Positions 55,001-62,412 of a stretch of 64,000 bases of DNA are shown in pieces. The translations under genes and the position numbers were made by a program. Numbering within the stretch: position 1 is the first letter of the stretch; the number at the start of each line of letters is the position of its first letter. Under the pieces are notes generated by a model that had not been told where the DNA came from, did not search any database, and saw nothing but the letters and a program-made list of their open reading frames with translations. Source of the DNA: Agapetus fuscipes (Eukaryota > Arthropoda > Insecta > Trichoptera > Glossosomatidae); assembly GCA_951799405.1 (NCBI GenBank), contig OX637343.1, positions 12,812,524 to 12,876,523 on the forward strand. The letters run 5' to 3'.

Positions 55001-58000
55001 AATATATAAGTATTTTTTTCTTTATAATTCGCTCCTCCAGTTCTTGTTTGCCGTATAGACCAATTTTGTCAAATATGACATTTTAATGCAGTTGTCTTAA
55101 GAATCAAATTCTGCACAATCTGAGCTAAGAAAAAACTTAATAATGTGAGAGTTGTTTTTAATATTTTTTTCAATTTCCTGTTTTCATAAGACACATTGAT
55201 CCAGTACACATGCAAACATTGCTCATGTTAAATTAGCTTAATGGTCTATACGGCAAACAAGAACTAAGGCAGCGAATTGTTAGTTTTTCGATACAAAAAA
55301 GGAGGCTTGAGCCTGACTTTTGGTGTAACAAATCTAATAAATAAGACTTATGAGGTTTGTACATGCATTGTCATAGACAAAATTGTGATCACACAGCCGA
55401 GTTGCTAGGGAAAAGTTAACAACAAAGATGTTGTTATCGGTTGGTAAGGACTGTAGTGCCTTAAAAATACTTAATTTAGACTTTATGTCTGAAGGGGTAG
55501 GGGGGCAACGGAGTATAGAACCTAATTGTTTCAATAGGCAATAGATCCAGCTTTATGTTGACCACTTGTGGGGTTTTTTAAATTATTTAATTTAATGTTT
55601 GTCCGGTCCGTAATTTAGTCGTTAGTGCTTCCGACTCGTAAATAGAAGGTTGTGGGCTTGAATTCCGGCACACCGCATTAAAAAATCATTTATATTTTCA
55701 AATATGCTATTCCTGGGATTGAAAAATCCATATACTTACCTTTATCAAAGACCCGGTCTTAAAACTGAAATTTGTTGTGTATGTTCCTTAACTTATAGGT
55801 TGGTATGCTGTTTTCAGGGAAGGTCGGCAAGAGTTGCAGGGTGTATGTCCATGTGAGATTCGGGTTTTTATACTGCAGGACCACATGTGGCATGTTTAAG
55901 CGCGAACTTGTGCATGTCTGTTTGTGAAAGTGCATATAATGTGAATCCTTGATGTTACATATATTTTGCAACTTAGATTAGATTAGATTAGGTCACCAAA
56001 GGTCCATCCAGCCTTACAGCCAGACCCAAATTAAGGGTGGTTCGAGCGATTCGATCGAACCAGGGCCCCCATGCCCAGGGGGGCCCCAAAGTGACAAAAA
56101 TAAAAGATGGGGGAGGGGGCGGGGCTAAAATTGAAAGGAGGGGGGGGGGGATATGGGCAGGATCTGGACGATAATAAAGTTATTTTTATAACTCTTAAAA
56201 CTAAAATTCATTTCTAACATTTCGATGATGTCCATATTTTTTCCTTTTATGCAATTCGAGATGATATGCAGGTAATCGTCTTCAAAAAGTGGCCTTCATT
56301 TCTTGCGTGGTCTGCCATTTTTATGCTCTTCATCAGCATTCGGCAAGAAATTACATAGTAGGTATACGAGTATATCAGAGGTGCCCATACGGTCGATCGC
56401 GGGAGGTTTTAAGGTCGATCGCCGAGGATAGCTAAAATTTCAGTGATCGACCTTTAAACTGTCATTTTGCACTCGACGTAATTTTACTTATGCTAATTTT
56501 TTTCTTAATAAATATTTATACACTTAACCAGGCCTGCCCAACATACGGATCGCGACGACATCAATAATTTTAACGCAATAAGTTCAATTTAAGGCAGCGG
56601 TATGATGTGGAAAGTACTCCTAAAGTACGTTGTGAACGGCAAGCTTCTGAAAGGGATACGCGCCATCTATGAAAATAGTTTGGCGTGTGTAAGAGTGGAT
56701 GGTAAATGTAGCGAATGGTTTGATGTTTACAAGGGAGTACGACAGGGGTGTGTAATGAGTCCGTGGTTATTTAACATAATCATGGACAATTGTATGAAAG
56801 AAGCAGAAATTTCTCATTATGGTGTGAAAGTGGGTGAGACGAAAGTTGGAGTTCTTCTCTATGCTGACGATGCCGTAGTGTTGGCTGATACAGCGGAGGA
56901 GCTCCAGATGATACTCACCAAAATGAATGATGTTTTTAGTAAGAACGGTTTAAAAGTGAATGCCAGTAAGACGAAAGTATTAGTGTTTGACAGGACTGAG
57001 GAATGCGAGGAAATTGAGATAAGACTGAATGAAACAAGAGTGGAGGTCGTGAAAGAATTTGATTATCTGGGAAGCAAGTTTGAGTCGAATGGGAAATTGA
57101 CGAAAGAATTGGAAAAGCGCGCTAGTAGAGGAAGAAGTGTAATGGGAACGATTGGAAGAATTGCAAGAAATAGGAAATTTACGAAGAATATGAGACTGGC
57201 GGTCCACAATGGCATATTGGTTCCGACATTGATGTATGGAAGTGAGGCGTGGACAGTTAATGAATGTGAACTGAGTAAAGTATGTACGGTTGAAATGGCT
57301 TACCTGAGAGCAATGGCTGGAAAGACATTGAATGATAGAGTACGTAATGATTGTGTGATGAACGAGTGTGGTATAAAAGAGAATATGAGAATGAGAGTAC
57401 AAAAAAGTACGATGAGATGGTTCGGACATCTCGAAAGAATGGATGATGAACGACTTATAACGAAGAAAGTGTATAAAGGAAATGTCAGAGGAAATCGTGG
57501 AAGGGGAAGGCCGAGGAAAGAATGGTTAGATCAAATAGGTGAGATTGCGAAAGAATGGAACCTGCAGAGTGAGAATAAGAGAAGAGTAGGTATGTGTGAA
57601 AAAGGTGATGAATATTGAGGAAATGAAAGTGGTTTGTAAGGACATAAAAAAGTGGAGGCGCATCTGCGGAGGTACCGGCCACCCCTAGTGGAACGGCGGC
57701 AGGATACAGTACAGGTTCTCGGCAAATTTGGATAGAGTTGGACACCCCTGGGCTAAACACCTAAAATGTCGATTTCCTATTCATAAATTTTTGCTAAGTC
57801 GATCTCCTCAAGAAAAAGTATGGGTACCCCTGGTATATATAATATTAGCTCTTGTTAGGTTTCATAAAAATAATTGACCATTATATAAGTTGTCTTATAA
57901 AGGCGGAGCTATATTTTCTTAAAAAAATAATAATAATAAAAGTCGAGAATTTTCTGTCTCCCTGTTCCCCCTATCTTTACTCACATTTTCTCAACTTGAT

Positions 58001-61000
58001 GTTTCACTTGGTCACGTTGAAAATTTCGCAACAATAACCTGGCAACATAATAACAAGATGACGGCTCATTGTTTTTAATTACTGTAGGTTGGTACCTATA
58101 CCTTTGGAACATTGTATTCAAATATGTAATTATAAATTTGAAAATAGAATGTTGCGATTCGAAAATAAATGAAATGTTTTGTTCTCAGTTTGTTTAACTG
58201 CAAGCTTATGTAAGTTGGCATTTAAAATAGAACGCTTTTCGACGTAATAGTTAATTGACTCTTCTAGTGGTTAACGCTGAGTCGTAATCGGCTAGTAGTG
58301 GGTTCGATTCCAGGCGGAGCACAAAAATAAATATCATGTAACTTTCACATAGGCTCGGTGGAAACTTCCAAAGACTTATCACGAAAGATTTATTAAGCTT
58401 TACAACAATTTACTGTATCTCACTTTAGAATCGGCGCTTTCTATAGCGACGATCAAGCTCGCAGAGGGCTCTTGAGATGCAAACGTATTTATGCAATAAA
58501 ATAGTATGACTTCATAGATAAATCATTATAATATAATATTATAATGATTTTTCTTTTACATTTGTCTTTTATTTTTCTTCGAGTTTATGATACCCTGCTC
58601 CTTTGAGAACAGGGTTAGCCCCGCAATTAAAAAAAGCGGTAAAAGTTAGCCTGCATAGAATAATTTATAATATGTTTCTCTGATAATATTTTTTTACGTT
58701 ATACCGTCTTACAACTGCATTTTAAAGGTAGGATTTTCAAGAATTCATGAGGCTCCATTGTCGCCTAGCTGTGTCTGATTCTAGAAATGTATTTTTTTTA
58801 ACAATTCTTATTCTTAGAATAAGCCTATAAAATTGCGTTTTAAAGTAAACTTTGAAGTTCTTTTTTTTAAATACAAAAAAAAATACCTTCACGTTTATTT
58901 TACCAACGTAAGTCCAAAAAACGTGAAAAGAAGCCTTGTATCGCTGCTCATAAAATTGGCAGAATGGAGTTTTGTTTTCAATTTGTTTTTTAAATATTAT
59001 TTTTAAAATAATTGTGTTGTAGTAATCAGTCGGAAGAAAAAAAACGTTGCTAGAATGAATAGCCATATATTTTTAATATTTTGGGAAGATGTTTATGAAT
59101 TCTAAATTTAATAAAGTTTACGTAAAATATTACAATGGCTATTTTTATTTTAGATGCTGCATTCTAAATAGGAATTTTCGTGTTTTTAATAAAGCATTGT
59201 CACTCCACCGGTCCGTAGTCCAGTGGCAACATTTTGGGCTCATAAATATGGAAGGTTCTAGGTTCAAATCCCGGCGGAGCACGAAAAAAATACCATTAAT
59301 ATTTTGAAATAATATATCGCACGTTTAATAATAAAGAGAAATAACTCGAAAATTGGGAAAATCGAGATTTTGTAATAAAACGCAAGAACAATGCGAGAAG
59401 AATGCGTAGAATGCGACAGCCGTTCAATTTGGACGAATATGACCGAGATAAAACATCGGCCGCCTTTTTCATCCCATACAAGTTGTACTGGGTGTCTAAA
59501 CGTCAAACGCGTTTTCCCAACATTAATGTTTTTTGAGTTATAGCTCTTTATTATTAAACGTGCGATATATCTATGCTCTTCGCTGGGTTGAAAAATTCAT
59601 TAACCTTTACCTCAGACCGGTCCCCAAAGATCCATCCAGACTTGCAGCAATTGGGTCTTGCTTGAGAATTAGCGCTCTGTAGCGACGACCTAGCAAGCTT
59701 GCATTCCGTGCCGAGAGCAAGGGTTCGATCCCCACCGAGGGTGTCAGAAATGATTTATTGTTTCAGTGTCTATTTCAAACCCAAAATAAATACCAGGAAG
59801 GTGTACTCAGCCTTCACAAGAAATGAGAACCAGCCCCTCGGGAGCTGGGAAACTTTCACTTCAACTGAAAGTGATTGGTGTGAGGCCGGCCCCCTTACCC
59901 GTAAAAATAAATAGGTCCCGAATCACAACATGCGACCCCTTAAGGCAGCGGTTTCCAATCTTTATGCTACCATGCCTCCCTAAACCATTTTTTTTTTGTT
60001 CGCGCATCCCTCCCTTTCTACGTTTTCTTTTTCTAATATTCATACTAATACTACTACTATAGACACATTTTTGGCGCCTCCCCTGACGATAGCCCGCGCC
60101 CCGCAGTTTGGAAACAGCTGCAGGCAAGAAGTTACACTGTAGTTGCAGGTTCTTCTACAAACGATATCCTTCGAAATCCTTTCCTCAATCTAAAAAAAAC
60201 GAGTAGGCGGTATTTCTGAAATTTCAAATATGGAACTTTTGTCTTATTTTACGCCGAATCAATTTTAGTGTCATCAAAAATTCACAGATGTCATTAATTA
60301 ATAATTCAACACATTCGTAAAAGAATTTGTTGATTTTTAATATAATGGCTTGTCGTATCCGAATACTTTCGTGGAAGGTCCACCGATCGCGGGAAACCGA
60401 TTTGCCGTTGTATCGGTTTAAAAAATTTCAACGGAGCAATACGGCGCGACATGGATTGGCAGTCGTCAAGTCTAGACGTACTAACACTGCGCTAGGACAA
60501 AACCGAAAAACAGAGTTCGAATAGATTCTTGATCGGCCGTACTCAGTGACCTTCCCATTTTGTAGAAAAAATTGCCTTTTTGCTAGTTTTTCTTTGAAGA
60601 AAGTACCACGACCCATTGTGTCCGTTGACTCAGCACACAAATTAACATAGACAAATTTGTGACGTCACACGGGAGGTTGCTAAGGAAAAGACAAAAAAAA
60701 ATTTGATGCTGGTTGCTCAAGACTCCGGTCCAGGGGTGTCCAACTCAAGATCGTGGAGGGCCAGATTTTGTACTTTAGTAATCGTGGCGGGCTATTTTGC
60801 GCGGGAAGGCCGACGTCCCCCCCCCCCCAGTTTGAAAACCGCTGCCTTAGAGAGATGATTGAACTTATTGCGCAATAACTATTGATGTCATCGCGGGCCG
60901 TATGTTGGACAGGCCTGCTCTAATCACATAGAAGTGTGACGTTCGTCCCCGCAGAAAATTAGCTTTTGTAACATGCGTGCACAAAATCGTTGAGAGGGTT

Positions 61001-62412
61001 TTTATTACTTTTGGTTCGTCAGTACCTCCCAGTAAGGTTTATCATGTAAAATATCTTAATTTGGTATAGGTGTATGAGAGAAGGTAAATGCTTAAGATCA
61101 GATTATGTTTCTTGACGCTGACCACCCATACTGTAACAATGGTTCACTTTGTCAATGTCACCTGTTTCAGGGATGGTCGACAATATTTACTGGGCTTAAA
61201 TGTTCATCTGAGATTGGGTTCTTATGTTGTAAGTCCTCATACGGCATGTGTCAGCGCGAACGTGTCTGCTGTGAGAATGCTTGTAATATAAATCTTCAAT
61301 GTAATGTATCTTCACAACTTATAGATGAGGGTCGCGTAAAGGTAACGTGAAGAAGAAAATGACGGTTTTGTTATTTTAATTGTTAATTAAATCAAAACTT
61401 TCAATTAAATTGAGTGAAAATTGTTAAATAAGTAAATTAAAACTTTAAATTATTGTTATTATTTATTAATTTATTATTAATTACTTATTAATTACTTTTA
61501 ATTCAATTAAAATTAAAAATCAACTTGCTTCGTAAACAGGGAAAACATCCACTTCAAGGAACATACTTAAATGGTTGGAGTACCTGTATCCTGTAGCATA
61601 ACACCTTCTTACACGGTCCGTTCCTGTGCTGGATTGGAAGTCGTGGAATTTATGGAGATATGTTAGTTTTCACACGATCTGGCGTGGTTGTCCGGCGATC
61701 CATACATTTCGCGACCGGATCCGGACCGAAACAGGACCGTGTGAAAAGGAAATACATTAGACTGTATTTTTATAGCTTCCAGTATAAAAAACAGTTGCCT
61801 AGTACCTATAGGTTTGAAATAAACACCGATACGGGGAATCATTTCTAACACCCTCGGTGTCGGTGAGAATCGAACTTGAGCTCTCGACATGGAATGCAAG
61901 CATGCTAGCCACTGAGCTATCGACCTGATAATGCAAATAGGTACTCTACCAACTGAGCTATAGAATGAATGAAGTTGAAAAAAAAACAATATTTGGAGAT
62001 CATGATTTTTTAAAAGCTGTGCAGAGTTAGAATCCGTTACGGCGTTACCTATTGGATCGGGAATAACACAAATCATCAAATTTTGATAAGGTAAGATACG
62101 AGTATGTTTGTAATTGAAGAGTTTTGAAATCAGCACCTTAGGAGAGCAAATTAACGACCTTACCTACTGGGAAAGCAACATTATCATCATCGAAAGAGGG
62201 GATCCTAAGTAAACATGAAGGTACCTATACCTCCACTTGTTGATGCCCACATTGGAGGAGCCTGCGAACCAAGGGTCCACGATGAAGATGCAGCGGAAGG
62301 TTGTCGCGTTGAGCAGGCTCTCCTTGAGTGCGGGGTTGTCATGCAGCCGCAGTCCACGCCGGAACCAGTGCACCACGTGCTTCTCCAGGGCAGGACCTGC
62401 GTCCCCAGCCAT
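47713..62412 (-). CDS. cry2: Cryptochrome 2 (vertebrate-type, circadian repressor), nine coding exons
   Basis: Coding exons: 62412-62231, 54906-54655, 53367-53183, 52581-52410, 51924-51699, 50544-50252, 49938-49736, 49447-49412 and 49058-47713. Every junction is GT-AG and the sum is 2895 nt, 964 codons plus stop, in frame. The first ~500 residues are a complete photolyase/FAD domain: [93 protein letters not shown] and [12 protein letters not shown]. This is the CRY2 type rather than the light-sensing Drosophila type or 6-4 photolyase; it would repress CLOCK:CYCLE in the nucleus. The remaining ~450 residues are a polar Ser/Asn/Gln-rich tail, longer than I know from other insect CRY2 proteins. 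The 7.3-kb first intron holds mobile elements. ATG at 62412 is chosen because a splice acceptor ends eight bases before it. Confidence 0.95.
49412..49447 (-). CDS. cry2: cry2 coding exon 8 (36-nt microexon)
   Basis: Only 36 bases between TGTTTCAG and TTA|GTGAGT, encoding [12 protein letters not shown] in frame with both neighbours. Because its length is a multiple of three, skipping it would keep the frame, so it may be alternatively spliced at the start of the tail. Confidence 0.75.
49736..49938 (-). CDS. cry2: cry2 coding exon 7
   Basis: It encodes [40 protein letters not shown] and [13 protein letters not shown], the end of the photolyase-homology region and the predicted C-terminal helix that binds partner proteins in CRY2. 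It opens after a TTTTTTTTTAG acceptor and ends CCACCAA|GTGAGC. Confidence 0.93.
50252..50544 (-). CDS. cry2: cry2 coding exon 6
   Basis: It encodes [58 protein letters not shown] and [16 protein letters not shown]: the core FAD pocket with the conserved Asp and Asn/His/Arg residues. Acceptor TTTTCCAG|GGTCAG, donor ATCAA|GTAATT. Confidence 0.94.
50686..50975 (+). repeat. RTE 3' UTR copy in a cry2 intron
   Basis: TCCTTGACTTACAGGTCGGT, GAGGCTGACCAACAATAGG (with an inserted near-duplicate of ATATGTAAAAA), AAAGTTGGCAAGAGTTACAG and TTGCAACTTAGATTATAGA. Antisense to cry2, in intron 5. Confidence 0.75.
51000..51175 (-). mobile_element. SINE family A body fragment in a cry2 intron
   Basis: In minus orientation: GGTTTACTCAGCCTTCACAA, GAAATGAGAACCAGCC, GGGTGCTGGGAAACCC, then GGCCGGCCCCCT. 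The Pol III head is missing. Confidence 0.65.
51226..51345 (-). mobile_element. SINE family B body fragment in a cry2 intron
   Basis: CCTTACAGTAACTGGGTCTT, GCTTGGGAATCGGGGC and AGCGACGACCAAGCTCG in minus orientation, next to a piece of rearranged head (AATGGTAGATCCTTGGTCC). Confidence 0.6.
51699..51924 (-). CDS. cry2: cry2 coding exon 5
   Basis: It encodes [37 protein letters not shown] and [15 protein letters not shown]. It contains the WREFFY motif with the first Trp of the electron-transfer chain region. Donor GCCAGT|GTAAGT. Confidence 0.93.
52246..52288 (-). mobile_element. SINE family A head fragment in a cry2 intron
   Basis: The minus strand reads GTCCGGTCGATAGCTCAGTT and GGTAGAGTGCTTGCATTCC. 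The B box and body are replaced by unrelated sequence. Confidence 0.6.
52410..52581 (-). CDS. cry2: cry2 coding exon 4
   Basis: It encodes [40 protein letters not shown] and [13 protein letters not shown], entering the helical FAD-binding subdomain. Acceptor TTTGCAG|G, donor TTAAG|GTAGAT. Confidence 0.92.
52648..53082 (-). mobile_element. Candidate solo LTR in cry2 intron 3
   Basis: The 435-bp block starts TGTTACG and ends CGTAACA, the TG...CA inverted ends typical of LTRs. In minus orientation it has a good TATA box (CTATATAAGAGGACTGC near 52820) followed by an A-rich AATAAATAAT signal near 52695. No internal retrotransposon sequence adjoins it, and no exact target duplication was found, so it is a candidate. 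It lies in the same orientation as cry2 and could supply a promoter or poly(A) site. Confidence 0.5.
53183..53367 (-). CDS. cry2: cry2 coding exon 3
   Basis: It encodes [19 protein letters not shown] and [14 protein letters not shown], the linker between the two subdomains. Donor ACTCG|GTGAGA. The following intron carries the solo-LTR candidate. Confidence 0.93.
53500..53915 (+). repeat. RTE 3' UTR copy split by a poly(A) retro-insert
   Basis: From TTCCTTGACTTAAAGGTTGG to AATATAAATCTTAAATGA the copy is colinear with the master; after the insert it resumes at TTGCAGCTTAGATTAGATT. Confidence 0.8.
53726..53875 (+). mobile_element. Short poly(A) retroelement copy inside the RTE repeat
   Basis: CCCTCACCACACACAAGAGC, TTTGACTCTTTTTGGTGAGG and ATGTATGTACTTAAAATG lead to an A-rich tail. 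It is the complement of 33560-33745 and breaks the RTE 3' UTR copy at a known point, so its 5' end at CCCTCACC is well defined. Confidence 0.7.
53955..54045 (+). pseudogene. RTE ORF C-terminus fragment
   Basis: [19 protein letters not shown] and QLICNNGG are encoded directly before a stop. They match the last 30 residues of the intact ORF at 25592-28609. An RTE 3' UTR follows at 54170. Confidence 0.75.
54170..54418 (+). repeat. RTE 3' UTR belonging to the preceding RTE fragment
   Basis: TTCCTTGACTTATAGGTTGG, GGCTGACCACCCATGCTGTA, GACTGCATGAGTTCCAGGG and a AGATAAGATTAGATTAG tail. Together with 53955-54045 it is one 5'-truncated RTE insertion in cry2 intron 2. Confidence 0.75.
54655..54906 (-). 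CDS. cry2: cry2 coding exon 2
   Basis: It encodes [40 protein letters not shown] and [28 protein letters not shown] is strongly conserved in animal cryptochromes. Borders: TTTAAG|G and GAGAG|GTAAAA; both phases fit. Confidence 0.93.
54921..55600. other. cry2 intron 1, proximal part, no gene
   Basis: Contains a short dispersed repeat at 55370-55460 (CATAGACAAAATTGTGATC, GTTGCTAGGGAAAAG, TCGGTTGGTAAGGACTG) also present near 60650. Nothing else was recognised. Confidence 0.45.
55601..56030 (+). mobile_element. SINE family B split by an RTE 3' UTR copy
   Basis: The SINE head is GTCCGGTCCGTAATTTAGTC with B box GGGCTTGAATTCCGG; its body runs to AAGACCCGGTC (about 55764). The RTE copy occupies about 55778-55992 (CTTAACTTATAGGTTGGTAT to GATTAGATTAG, lacking some inner blocks). 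The SINE resumes at GGTCACCAAAGGTCCATCC. GGTC is present on both sides, a possible target duplication. Confidence 0.7.
56529..57750. mobile_element. Inner hAT-type element carrying RTE sequence
   Basis: Left end CAGGCCTGCCCAACATACGG, right end GTTGGACACCCCTG. The left interior has the same words (ACATCAATAA, CGCAATAAGTTCAAT, AAGGCAGCGGT) as the MITE at 60731-60917. The interior is otherwise the RTE fragment. Flanking octamers CACTTAAC and GGCTAAAC match at five positions. Confidence 0.5.
56602..57688 (+). pseudogene. Second-subfamily RTE reverse transcriptase, 5'-truncated
   Basis: The frame reads [88 protein letters not shown] and [15 protein letters not shown]. The frame slips at AAAAA (57599-57603) and goes on as [15 protein letters not shown] and [10 protein letters not shown]. 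It aligns along its length with the intact ORF at 25592 but differs at many positions, so it is another subfamily. Its 5' end falls just after the AAGGCAGCGGT word of the surrounding hAT element. Confidence 0.88.
58250..58490 (+). mobile_element. Diverged SINE family B copy
   Basis: GACTCTTCTAGTGGTTAACG and GTGGGTTCGATTCCAGGCGG boxes are kept. The body is strongly diverged until GCGCTTTCTATAGCGACGAT and CAAGCTCGCAGAGGGCTCTT. Confidence 0.65.
58520..58550. repeat. 31-bp perfect AT palindrome
   Basis: Fifteen-bp arms flank one central A. It has the same architecture as the palindrome at 23794-23826 but another sequence. Function unknown. Confidence 0.5.
58551..59207. other. cry2 intron 1, no gene recognised
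   Basis: AT-rich. A 109-codon frame at 58737-59066 is low in complexity (Phe/Lys-rich, T-run derived) and is not considered a gene. Confidence 0.4.
59312..59570. mobile_element. 259-bp MITE with ATATATCGCACG ends
   Basis: ATATATCGCACGTTTAATAA and its inverse (TTATTAAACGTGCGATATAT) form long terminal inverted repeats, extended inwards by AAGAG and ATAACTCGAAAA/TTTTTTGAGTTAT. No coding capacity. The superfamily is unclear; TA-rich ends fit a mariner-like origin. Confidence 0.75.
59946..60120. mobile_element. Short hAT-type MITE
   Basis: CAGCGGTTTCCAATC and GTTTGGAAACAGCTG are the inverted ends, the CAGxGGTTxxCAA type seen in Charlie-like hAT elements. The interior is CT-rich (CATGCCTCCC, GCGCATCCCTCCC). 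Confidence 0.65.
60146..60730. other. cry2 intron 1; dispersed repeat near 60650
   Basis: CATAGACAAATTTGTGACGT, GGTTGCTAAGGAAAAGAC and TGGTTGCTCAAGACTCC (about 60645-60725) correspond to words at 55370-55460 and 40262-40327. The remainder is unrecognised. Confidence 0.4.
60731..60917. mobile_element. 187-bp hAT-type MITE
   Basis: CAGGGGTGTCCAACTC and GTTGGACAGGCCTG are the inverted ends. An internal CAGTTTGAAAACCGCTGCC is itself the end of another hAT family, so the element is composite. The flanks CTCCGGTC and CTCTAATC differ only by transitions. Confidence 0.65.
61115..61325 (+). repeat. Degenerate RTE 3' UTR copy
   Basis: GCTGACCACCCATACTGTAA, CACTTTGTCAATGTCACC, ATGTGTCAGCGCGAACG and TATCTTCACAACTTATAG remain. 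Several blocks are shortened, and the outer CTTGACTTATAGG end is lost. Confidence 0.65.
61326..61807. other. cry2 intron 1, no gene recognised
   Basis: Very AT-rich around 61380-61520 (runs of ATTAATTATTAATTACTTTT type). No coding motif. Confidence 0.4.
61808..61930 (-). mobile_element. SINE family A, head and start of body
   Basis: The minus strand reads ATCAGGTCGATAGCTCAGTG, GCTAGCATGCTTGCATTCC, AGTTCGATTCTCACCGAC and GTGTTAGAAATGATTCCCC. A second, shorter A-head piece in the same orientation follows at 61935-61965 (AGCTCAGTTGGTAGAG). Confidence 0.7.
62231..62412 (-). CDS. cry2: cry2 coding exon 1
   Basis: It encodes [20 protein letters not shown] through VGINKWR, the start of the alpha/beta antenna-binding subdomain. 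The donor is GTGGAG|GTATAG. In front of the ATG lies TGTCTCTCCTAG|TTGCTGAG, so the exon begins in the 5' UTR at an acceptor and an upstream non-coding exon is expected outside the window. Confidence 0.9.

Larger units (their letters stand above)
56376..57832. mobile_element. Outer hAT-type element, nested
   Basis: Left end CAGAGGTGCCCATACGGTCG, right end GTATGGGTACCCCTG, imperfect inverted repeats of the hAT (Charlie-like) type. The 8-bp flanks GAGTATAT and GTATATAT agree at six of eight positions. It contains a second hAT-like element and RTE sequence; none of its own transposase is seen. Confidence 0.6.
59208..60145 (+). mobile_element. Composite SINE B-A with two MITE insertions
   Basis: The order is: B head (CCGGTCCGTAGTCCAGTGG, GGTTCAAATCCCGGCGGAGC), the first part of the B body to TTTTGAAAT, a MITE (59312-59570), the rest of B (GCTCTTCGCTGGGTTG to GCGACGACCTAGCAAGC), then directly the A head from TTGCATTCCGTGCC and the A body. 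The A body is in turn interrupted between GCGACCCCTT and CAAGAAGTTACACTG by a hAT-like MITE (59946-60120). Confidence 0.75.

Noticed and set aside
59208..59283. tRNA gene
   Set aside because: Same head and body occur at 35540, 38484, 42390 and 55601; no paired acceptor stem.
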